Shown: positions 1 to 5,059 of the stretch, piece after piece
Position numbering within the stretch: the first letter of the stretch is position 1
How the letters are laid out: the number at the start of each line of letters is the position of its first letter
NCBI GenBank assembly: GCA_964530005.1
Contig: CAZGZD010000033.1
Coordinates: 1 to 6,221, forward strand
Direction: 5' to 3'
DNA length: 6,221 nt
Origin: CAZGZD01 sp964530005
Lineage (GTDB): Bacteria; Patescibacteriota; Microgenomatia; UBA1406; GWC2-37-13
Notes under the pieces: generated by a model
The model's input: the letters and a program-made list of their open reading frames with translations, nothing else
The model's database searches: none
What the model was told of the DNA's origin: nothing
Program-made: the position numbers and the translations under genes

Positions 1-247
1 AAATAAACTGAATCTAAATGAAAATCTGATTCGGTATTTATTTTTAAAAGTTGATGAGCGAGAAGTGGCCAAAAAAGCCAAAGCACCCAAAGTGGAAGTT
101 GCGACAGTCAAACAAGCACCTGCAAAAATAGAGACAAAAGCTACTGACGCACCGGCAACTAAAGTAAAAGCCGCTCCCAAGACAGTCGCGACCGTATCCA
201 AATCAACAAAAGTTACAAAAAAGACAGTCTCAAAAGCTAAAAAATAA
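1..247 (+). CDS. rpsF: 30S ribosomal protein bS6, C-terminal part, with long Ala/Lys-rich tail (partial)
   Basis: The reading frame is open from the window edge (first full codon at 2) to TAA at 245-247, giving 81 visible residues. The first 20 or so contain LNENLIRYLFLKVDE, which matches the last beta-strand of the bS6 core, where the usual pattern is LNxNxxRYLxLxxDE. S6 binds the central domain of 16S rRNA as a dimer with S18, and ssb and rpsR follow here as in most bacteria. After the core come about 60 residues made almost only of Ala, Lys, Thr, Val and Pro, resembling histone H1-like tails. It is probably disordered and RNA-binding, which is inference. The GTG at 65 is an internal valine codon, not a start: the frame upstream of it is clearly S6. 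The stop lies 2 nt before the ssb ATG. The 5' part of the gene and its promoter are outside the window. Confidence 0.9.
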   Translation, partial: NKLNLNENLIRYLFLKVDEREVAKKAKAPKVEVATVKQAPAKIETKATDAPATKVKAAPKTVATVSKSTKVTKKTVSKAKK

Positions 248-249
248 TC

Positions 250-774
250 ATGGCAAGCCGCTCACTCAACAAAGTTACCCTTATTGGCAATCTCACACGA
301 GACCCAGAGCTCAAATACACGCCATCAGGCGCCGCAGTCTGCAGCTTCGGACTCGCAACAAACAGATCATGGGTCACAGCTGAAGGCCAGACAAAAGAAG
401 ATACACAATTTCATAGAATTGTAGCATGGAATAAGTTGGCCGAACTCTGCGGCAAGATTCTGACTAAGGGTCGAAAAGTATATGTGGAAGGCCGCTTGGT
501 ATACCGAAGTTATACCGGCAAAGACGGACTAGAAAAGAATATTACTGAGATCGTACTTGACGATTTTATTGTATTCTCAGATGGGCGTCGCGCTGATGGG
601 GAAGAATACACACAATCTCCCAAACAAGATGCAGTAGAGATAGAGCCGGCCTACGCTGAGAAAAAAGAAGATGAGGCTGTTGCCGAACATGAAGATGAAC
701 CAAAATCTAAAAAGTCAAAAAAAGATGAGGATGATAAAAGCGAAGATGTCGATCCCGATGATATTCCTTTCTAA
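250..774 (+). CDS. ssb: Single-stranded DNA-binding protein SSB
   Basis: This 174-residue protein coats single-stranded DNA during replication, repair and recombination. Residues 1-110 form a standard OB fold: the start motif NKVTLIGNLTRDPELKYTPSG, the aromatic/basic stretch FHRIVAWNKLAELCGKILTKG at about 54-74, and the strand VYVEGRLVYRSY at about 77-88. Residues 111-165 are a charged linker rich in Glu, Asp and Lys. The protein ends in DPDDIPF, the acidic amphipathic tip that in bacterial SSBs recruits partner proteins such as RecQ, PriA, RecO and exonuclease I. Length and layout are normal for the family. It starts 2 nt after the rpsF stop, and A-rich sequence without a Shine-Dalgarno motif precedes the ATG. 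It is surely co-transcribed with rpsF and rpsR. Confidence 0.97.
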   Translation: MASRSLNKVTLIGNLTRDPELKYTPSGAAVCSFGLATNRSWVTAEGQTKEDTQFHRIVAWNKLAELCGKILTKGRKVYVEGRLVYRSYTGKDGLEKNITEIVLDDFIVFSDGRRADGEEYTQSPKQDAVEIEPAYAEKKEDEAVAEHEDEPKSKKSKKDEDDKSEDVDPDDIPF

Positions 775-798
775 TATTTATTTAATAAACTAAAAATT

Positions 799-1008
799 AT
801 GAACAATTGTTTTTTCTGTAAATTTCGAGCAACTCCAAGTTTTAAGGACATGGAGAATCTGGAAAAGTTCATCACATCTCGTAAAAAGATGATCGGACGC
901 CTCAAATCCGGCACATGCGCCAAGCACCAAAGGATACTCAACAAACAGATCAAATACGCTCGCTACTTGGGCCTACTTCCATACGTCTCCTACCAAGGGA
1001 TTCGATAA
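799..1008 (+). CDS. rpsR: 30S ribosomal protein bS18, short form with putative zinc ligands
   Basis: This 69-residue protein is the S6 partner in the 30S platform. The S18 signature is clear: FKDMENLEKFITSRKKMIGR at 15-34, then CAKHQRILNKQIKYARYLGL at 40-59 and a final LLPYV. It keeps Cys4, Cys7, Cys40 and His43 (CxxC and CxxH), the ligand set of zinc-binding ('C+') S18 versions, so it probably binds Zn. Zinc binding is inferred from the ligand pattern. The gene lies 24 nt after ssb in the rpsF-ssb-rpsR order. No Shine-Dalgarno motif precedes the ATG, and the upstream bases are A/T only for about 15 nt apart from one C. No rplI follows, although that gene closes this operon in most bacteria. 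Confidence 0.95.
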   Translation: MNNCFFCKFRATPSFKDMENLEKFITSRKKMIGRLKSGTCAKHQRILNKQIKYARYLGLLPYVSYQGIR

Positions 1009-1012
1009 AACA

Positions 1013-1041
1013 TCCACATAATTCTCCCAAACTGCTACAAT
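1013..1041 (+). promoter_or_regulatory. Predicted sigma70 promoter with extended -10, directly on the ORF239 start
   Basis: The -10 hexamer is TACAAT at 1036-1041 (5 of 6 consensus bases). It is preceded by TG at 1033-1034, making an extended -10. A weak -35, TCCACA (4 of 6), lies at 1013-1018 with a 17-nt spacer. Only six bases separate the -10 from the ATG at 1048, so the expected transcription start is the A of the start codon. The site fills most of the 39-nt rpsR-ORF239 spacer. Confidence 0.6.
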
Positions 1042-1047
1042 GAGTGT

Positions 1048-1767
1048 ATGGAGATAAGCATTGTCGTCTCATATTCGGGTGAGCTCATGATAAAGGCAGG
1101 AGATGTGGTCGACTTCAACACAACTCTTGTTCGACGCAAAGTGCAAGAGCCAGTCAAGCTTCCTGTTGCTACTTCTTTGGGAATTGAACCCGGTAAAATA
1201 TTTTTGCACTTAACGCGGGTCGTTGGTGATCGGATTGGTAAAGGAGATGCTATAGCCAGTCGCAAGGGTCTTTTTTCCACCAAATCTTATAGATCAGAGT
1301 TTACCGGCGTAATCCGCGAGATCGATCACACAGATGGCACAATAGTCATAGATGTCGATTCGGCTCGTGATGAAAATATTCGCTGCTACTTTAAAGGTGA
1401 AATTACCAGTGTGAAAAAAAACGTGGTCACACTTAAGGTCAAAAATTCCAAGGACTTTCCTCTCAAGTTTGCCGAAGAAGATTTTGGCGGACAGATGCTG
1501 AATGTCAAAAATGAGGCAGGGGCAGCAGATCTAAATGAGGATCAGATTAAAGACAAAGTCGTCGTCATAGAGCGCCTAACAGAATACGAACAGCGTAAGA
1601 TTGAAGCGCTGGGTGCGACTGGATTTGTATCTCTGCACATGCTATCAGACACCATCGCCCCCACAGCAACGACCAAAACAATTGCAGACTGGAAAGATAT
1701 CGCAAAAAGCGATCTGCCCTATTGCATAATCGATAAAAAAACCTCTACAATATATCTTTACGAATAG
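1048..1767 (+). CDS. Conserved-looking protein of unknown function with barrel-sandwich-like N-terminal half
   Basis: I do not recognise a named family for this 239-residue protein. Residues 15-105 alternate short beta-strands with Gly turns: AGDVVDFNTTL, GIEPGKIFLHL, GDRIGKGDAIASRKGLF, EFTGVIREID and GTIVIDVD. The 'GDxVxKGxxIA ... SxxxGxIxxI ... GxIxI' rhythm is typical of barrel-sandwich (biotinyl/lipoyl, RnfC or HlyD-like) domains, but no Met-Lys-Met-type attachment lysine is seen. Residues 113-150 (YFKGEITSVKKNVVTLKVK onward) look like a second small beta domain. The segment 165-200 (DKVVVIERLTEYEQRKIEAL, then GATGFVSLHM) looks alpha/beta. There is no signal peptide or membrane segment, so it is probably cytoplasmic. 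The start is supported by a promoter ending 6 nt upstream. The ctp gene follows 10 nt after its TAG stop, so the two are probably co-transcribed. Function unknown. Confidence 0.85.
   Translation: MEISIVVSYSGELMIKAGDVVDFNTTLVRRKVQEPVKLPVATSLGIEPGKIFLHLTRVVGDRIGKGDAIASRKGLFSTKSYRSEFTGVIREIDHTDGTIVIDVDSARDENIRCYFKGEITSVKKNVVTLKVKNSKDFPLKFAEEDFGGQMLNVKNEAGAADLNEDQIKDKVVVIERLTEYEQRKIEALGATGFVSLHMLSDTIAPTATTKTIADWKDIAKSDLPYCIIDKKTSTIYLYE
1722..1751 (+). promoter_or_regulatory. Weak candidate internal promoter for ctp
   Basis: TTGCAT at 1722-1727 and TACAAT at 1746-1751 are separated by 18 nt inside the 3' end of ORF239. The -10 ends 26 nt before the ctp ATG, so it would give a leader of about 20 nt. 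The -35 matches only 3 of 6 consensus bases and the region is AT-rich, so this may be chance. Confidence 0.2.
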
Positions 1768-1777
1768 CGCTTAAATC

Positions 1778-3040
1778 ATGCTTAGCCAAAAATCAACGAA
1801 TATACTTCTATGGATTTCGCTTGCTATTTTCTTATTTGGCTCAGGTTTTAAGATTGGCGAGTACAGTACCCGCCGCGCGGGTAGTACCGGTCAAAGTTAT
1901 TCAATCCTCAACTCAGGCAATGCTCAAAATAAAGCAAATGCGAAGAATATAGATTTCAATCTTTTCTTCGACGCGTGGGATAAGCTTGAACAGAAATATG
2001 TCGACAAATCGAAGCTTGACTCACAAAAAATGTTCTATGGCGCAATCCGTGGGATGGTAGCTGCTGTCGATGATCCATATACCTTTTTTCTCACACCAGA
2101 TGAGAATAAGCAGTCTAAAGATGACCTGAGTGGCAAATTTGAGGGAATTGGAGCCCAACTTGGTCTAAAAGATACACGTGTCATAGTAATAGCACCGCTT
2201 AAGGACTCACCAGCTGCACATGCGGGATTGCGAGCCGGAGATATTGTTCTTAAAGTAAATGGCGAATCAACAAAAGGTTGGACACTCGTTCAAGCAGTGG
2301 GTAAGATCCGCGGTGCCAAAGGAACAAAGGTCAAGTTGACAGTCATTCGAGAAAATAAGGAAAAAGACATTGAGATCACGCGGGATGAGATTAAGGTTGA
2401 GTCAGTAGAAGAGCGAATTGAAAAGTCTGCTACCTGTAAAAGTAGTTGCAAAAATGTCGGATATATCAAAGTCAATCAGTTTGGTGAAACCACAAATACT
2501 GAGTGGGATAGTAGTGTCGATAAGATAGCTGGCAGTTGGAGTCGGCAAGAAATTTCGGGGCTGGTCCTTGACCTTCGAGATAATCCTGGTGGATTTCTCG
2601 AGAGTTCTGTATATCTTGCCTCTGAGTTTGTGCCACAAGGCAATATTATTGTGAAGCAGGAATCAACCGTGACCCCAAGCCATGAATATCGAGTCGAGCG
2701 AGTTGGAAAGCTCTTGAATATCCCCATTGTGGTACTTATCAATCAAGGATCTGCATCCGCGTCCGAAATCTTAAGCGGCGCTCTTCGAGACTACGGACGG
2801 GCGACTTTGGTTGGCGAGAAATCGTTTGGTAAGGGATCAGTGCAAGAAGCGCTTGATCTATCAGGTGGAGCTGGTATGCATGTCACAGTCGCAAAGTGGA
2901 TTTTGCCCAAGGGTGACTGGATCAATGGGAAAGGAATTCAGCCAAAGATCAATATCAAAAATGAGGTTCCCAATGGCAATAGCCTCACCCGCGAAGAAGA
3001 CGCCCAGCTTGAAAAGGCAATCGAAATTCTTGTAAAATAA
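1778..3040 (+). CDS. ctp: Membrane-anchored carboxy-terminal processing protease (S41 family)
   Basis: This 420-residue serine protease of the CtpA/Prc/CtpB type trims or degrades envelope proteins from their C-termini. An uncleaved signal-anchor helix is likely at residues 8-24 (NILLWISLAIFLFGSGF), placing the catalytic part outside the membrane. An N-terminal helical region (59-112, with the typical DDPYTFFLTP) is followed by one PDZ domain at about 121-205 (FEGIGAQLG, SPAAHAGLRAGDIVLKVNG). The S41 core begins at about 227 and includes LVLDLRDNPGG (262-272). In GSASASEI the central Ser327 is the nucleophile. Lys352 in FGKG is the general base, and Gln356 sits four residues on. The 25-residue Ser-Lys spacing equals that of known family members. 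Two cysteines, Cys220 and Cys224, sit between the PDZ domain and the core. The gene is 10 nt downstream of ORF239 and 4 nt upstream of htrA. The symbol is a family label. Confidence 0.95.
   Translation: MLSQKSTNILLWISLAIFLFGSGFKIGEYSTRRAGSTGQSYSILNSGNAQNKANAKNIDFNLFFDAWDKLEQKYVDKSKLDSQKMFYGAIRGMVAAVDDPYTFFLTPDENKQSKDDLSGKFEGIGAQLGLKDTRVIVIAPLKDSPAAHAGLRAGDIVLKVNGESTKGWTLVQAVGKIRGAKGTKVKLTVIRENKEKDIEITRDEIKVESVEERIEKSATCKSSCKNVGYIKVNQFGETTNTEWDSSVDKIAGSWSRQEISGLVLDLRDNPGGFLESSVYLASEFVPQGNIIVKQESTVTPSHEYRVERVGKLLNIPIVVLINQGSASASEILSGALRDYGRATLVGEKSFGKGSVQEALDLSGGAGMHVTVAKWILPKGDWINGKGIQPKINIKNEVPNGNSLTREEDAQLEKAIEILVK
1861..1887 (+). repeat. GC-rich inverted repeat inside the 5' part of ctp
   Basis: TACCCGC (1867-1873) and GCGGGTA (1877-1883) form a perfect 7-bp stem around a 3-nt loop. 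The flanking GTAC at 1861-1864 and GTAC at 1884-1887 can add four more pairs across a two-base AG bulge. It lies in codons 28-37 of ctp, just after the membrane anchor. No T-run follows, so it is not an intrinsic terminator. It may be chance or a pause/regulatory RNA structure. Confidence 0.6.
3009..3038 (+). promoter_or_regulatory. Predicted sigma70 promoter for htrA inside the end of ctp
   Basis: TTGAAA at 3009-3014 (5 of 6) and TAAAAT at 3033-3038 (5 of 6) are 18 nt apart and lie within the last codons of ctp. The -10 ends exactly 6 nt before the htrA ATG at 3045, so the transcript would begin at or next to the start codon. The same geometry is seen at four other starts in the window, which raises confidence above what one AT-rich site would merit. 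Confidence 0.45.
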
Positions 3041-3044
3041 AAAT

Positions 3045-4208
3045 ATGAGAAGGGTTCTTCTTATTGTGGCCGGTATCATCATTGTCATCGCAGTCGGGCA
3101 AAGTCTCCACGTCTTGCCACAGATCAAACTTGAAAATTATCTAAAGCTCCCAACCCCTTCACAAAAATTATTTACACCCAGTGACCAGAAAGAGCTTGTG
3201 GTATATCAGGAGTCGATCGTCACACGAGTTATAGAGTCAGCAATACCCTCGGTGGTCACCGTCGGAATAGATAAGACAATTCAGTCAGCAGACACTCTGC
3301 AGTTTAATCCTGCCAATCCATTTGCCCCCATTGAGCGAGTTCCAGGTACTACGCAGAAAGTGGAGCAGAACATCGGATCAGGATTCATCATCTCAGCAAG
3401 TGGACTTGTAATAACCAACAAGCATGTAGTCGGAGACACAAGTGCAGGTTATTCTGTGCTTACCAATGACAAAAAAAAGTATAAAGTAAGTAAGATCTAT
3501 CGCGATCCGCTCAACGATCTTGCCATTCTCAAAATCGACGCCGAAGGCCTACGACCGCTTGCTCTTGGCAACTCATCTGTCCTCAAACTTGGACAGATGG
3601 CAATCGCAATCGGCACGCCACTTGGGGATTTTACCAATACAGTCACCGTCGGGATAGTCTCGGGATTGGGACGGGGAATATCAGCAGGATCTCCGCTTGC
3701 CGGACATGTAGAAAAGCTCGACAACGTAATCCAGACAGACGCAGCAATAAATCCTGGCAACTCAGGTGGCCCACTCCTCAACTCAACTGGACAAGTAATT
3801 GGAATAAATACAGCAATCGCATCTGGTGGACAAAATATCGGATTTGCGATCCCAGTGAGCGTAATATCTGAGCTTATAAAAGACTTCAACAAGCGAGGTG
3901 GGAGCTTCGACAGACCATATATAGGTCTTAGATACCAGATGGTAGATCGTAAGACTGCACTTGCCAACAAGGTAGTTGAAGGTGCATATATCCTTGAAGT
4001 CATCAAGGGATCACCGGCTGAGAAAGCTGGTATCCAAAATGAAGATATCATCACAGAGCTTGATGGTCAGAAAGTAAAGGGTGATGATGATCAGGCACTT
4101 GTCCGCCTTATTCTGAACAAAAAAATAGGCGACTCTGTAGACCTTAAGCTCTGGCGAAATGGAGAATTTAAGAATACCCAACTCAAACTTGTAGCTTCAT
4201 CGCAATAG
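3045..4208 (+). CDS. htrA: HtrA/DegP-type trypsin-like serine protease with one PDZ domain
   Basis: This 387-residue member of the S1C/HtrA family carries out quality control of misfolded envelope proteins. An N-terminal hydrophobic segment (residues 4-19, VLLIVAGIIIVIAVGQ) acts as a signal anchor, so the protease domain is extracytoplasmic. The trypsin fold spans about 60-280. The triad is visible: His127 in ITNKHVVG, Asp158 in DPLNDLAILK and Ser240 in INPGNSGGPLLN. The loop before the first catalytic strand (about 79-106) is Pro/Asn-rich, in the place of the regulatory LA loop. One PDZ domain covers about 290-384 (PYIGLRY, ILEVIKGSPAEKAGIQNEDI). Length and single-PDZ layout fit DegS or HtrA forms rather than two-PDZ DegP. 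It starts 4 nt after ctp, so it may be co-transcribed with it, but it may also have its own promoter. An A8 run at 3471-3478 leaves the frame intact. The symbol is a family label. Confidence 0.96.
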   Translation: MRRVLLIVAGIIIVIAVGQSLHVLPQIKLENYLKLPTPSQKLFTPSDQKELVVYQESIVTRVIESAIPSVVTVGIDKTIQSADTLQFNPANPFAPIERVPGTTQKVEQNIGSGFIISASGLVITNKHVVGDTSAGYSVLTNDKKKYKVSKIYRDPLNDLAILKIDAEGLRPLALGNSSVLKLGQMAIAIGTPLGDFTNTVTVGIVSGLGRGISAGSPLAGHVEKLDNVIQTDAAINPGNSGGPLLNSTGQVIGINTAIASGGQNIGFAIPVSVISELIKDFNKRGGSFDRPYIGLRYQMVDRKTALANKVVEGAYILEVIKGSPAEKAGIQNEDIITELDGQKVKGDDDQALVRLILNKKIGDSVDLKLWRNGEFKNTQLKLVASSQ

Positions 4209-4282
4209 CAATCTTCCTCATCTTCCAACATTTTCTCATAATACCTGCATTTCACCCACCACTATATAAAATCTTTTTTATA
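4209..4282 (+). other. C-rich, G-poor spacer after htrA, possible Rho-dependent termination region
   Basis: By hand count these 74 nt contain 22 C and one G (at 4247), an extreme bias compared with the flanking genes. Such unstructured C-rich, G-poor RNA is what Rho loads on. No intrinsic hairpin with a T-run is present. Termination somewhere here would make sense, because a new promoter starts at 4283. Rho use is inference. Confidence 0.3.
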
Positions 4283-4283
4283 T
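4264..4283 (+). repeat. AT-only inverted repeat upstream of the ORF229 promoter
   Basis: ATATAAAA (4264-4271) and TTTTATAT (4276-4283) form a perfect 8-bp inverted repeat around the loop TCTT. It touches the first base of the -35 element. The stem is too weak for an intrinsic terminator. It could act as an AT-rich upstream element or a protein-binding site, or be chance. Confidence 0.35.
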
Positions 4284-4311
4284 TGAAAACAGCCTATAAT
4301 AGGAGTATAAT
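4283..4311 (+). promoter_or_regulatory. Strong predicted sigma70 promoter for ORF229
   Basis: TTGAAA (4283-4288, 5 of 6) and TATAAT (4306-4311, 6 of 6) with a 17-nt spacer make this the best promoter in the window. A second TATAAT at 4295-4300 has no good -35. Transcription should start near 4318, leaving a leader of about 3 nt before the ATG at 4321. The AGGAG at 4301-4305 lies inside the promoter spacer, upstream of the expected start, so it would not be in this mRNA. Confidence 0.75.
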
Positions 4312-4320
4312 TCAAAAATT

Positions 4321-5010
4321 ATGCCAATCTTAGAGGCAAAACCTTTTATACCTACTGACCCATGGGTTAAGTCTCTTGTAGAAAAAAGGCCCGTAAATAT
4401 TGACACTGGCCCACTTTCGCGATCTTCAGCAGGTGACTTGAGAATGTTGAAAGAATTAGGACTTACAAGAATCCAAAGAGATCCACAGATGACTCGAGTG
4501 CTAATAGAGCATCTGGAAAGATTGGGAGTTGGGATTTTTCTCTTTAGTGACAAGGCGGAGTGGAAAAGACTAGAACTTGAAAAAGGTGAAACTCTTCCTG
4601 GAGGAAACTCTCACGAATTTGACGTTGCCATAAAGCCTGATGATCTACTTCTGCCTGTTAGTTCTTTCGACTCGCCGATGCAGGTAGTACAAAGGGTCAA
4701 TCATGGTCTTCCACCCAGACTTGCTGCATTTATGGGAGAAGTGGCTGACTATCTAGTACTAGATCTATTCAGCAGAAATAAAACTGGGCACTCCATCTTT
4801 CCAGCTCCACACAAACATGTTTTTACCCAATCAAACTCTGACTCTTCTCATTTTCTTACCATTGCCCGAGGTCGCAATCCCAACCATCTTTTAATAACTA
4901 CAGTGCAAAACGGACGTCTTCCAGATTATGTCCATGTACTTCCACTTATAGCTGGAAATCTCGGTCTTGAACCAGGACTTGGCACAACTCCAATTACGCC
5001 TCGTAGATAA
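4321..5010 (+). CDS. Hypothetical protein (229 residues), no recognised family
   Basis: I do not recognise this protein. It looks soluble, with no signal peptide or membrane helix. Residues 35-70 are probably helical (SAGDLRMLKELGL, DPQMTRVLIEHLERLG), followed by a strand-like GIFLFSD. Residues 136-150 (AAFMGEVADYLVLDLF) are another likely helix. A histidine cluster follows (His157, His164, His166, His177 in HSIFPAPHKHVF and nearby), and the end is Pro/Arg-rich. The start is well placed by a near-consensus promoter ending 9 nt upstream. No Shine-Dalgarno motif is correctly spaced. Ten of its 16 arginine codons are AGA/AGG, against 11 of 68 in the recognised genes and ORF239 combined. That suggests a different history or expression level. 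It shares this feature with the next gene, but I see no sequence similarity between the two. Confidence 0.8.
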   Translation: MPILEAKPFIPTDPWVKSLVEKRPVNIDTGPLSRSSAGDLRMLKELGLTRIQRDPQMTRVLIEHLERLGVGIFLFSDKAEWKRLELEKGETLPGGNSHEFDVAIKPDDLLLPVSSFDSPMQVVQRVNHGLPPRLAAFMGEVADYLVLDLFSRNKTGHSIFPAPHKHVFTQSNSDSSHFLTIARGRNPNHLLITTVQNGRLPDYVHVLPLIAGNLGLEPGLGTTPITPRR

Positions 5011-5019
5011 ACTCCATCC

Positions 5020-5048
5020 TTGCTTTTATTTCAAGCTTTTGCTACACT
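5020..5048 (+). promoter_or_regulatory. Predicted extended -10 promoter for ORF250; sets its start at 5060
   Basis: TACACT at 5043-5048 is preceded by TG at 5040-5041, an extended -10. TTGCTT at 5020-5025 lies 17 nt upstream as a weak -35. The -10 ends 11 nt before the ATG at 5060, predicting a leader of about 5 nt. This supports 5060 over the in-frame upstream ATG at 4967, which precedes the promoter and lies inside the previous gene. Confidence 0.5.
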
Positions 5049-5059
5049 TCCTCTTTCTT

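Noticed and set aside
65..247. A separate 60-residue Lys/Ala-rich protein starting at GTG 65
   Set aside because: The frame is open upstream to the window edge and encodes the S6 C-terminal core, so this is the tail of rpsF.
1414..1436. Programmed -1 frameshift at the A8 run in ORF239
   Set aside because: The heptamer A AAA AAC is in phase, but the -1 frame stops after four codons, no stimulator is visible, and A AAA AAC is inefficient in bacteria.
3497..4054. Long reverse-strand open frame opposite htrA (185 codons)
   Set aside because: It lies fully within a clear HtrA protease gene on the other strand and has no recognisable domain or promoter.
4301..4305. AGGAG as the Shine-Dalgarno site of ORF229
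   Set aside because: It is 15 nt from the ATG, too far, and lies between the -35 and -10 boxes, upstream of the expected transcription start.
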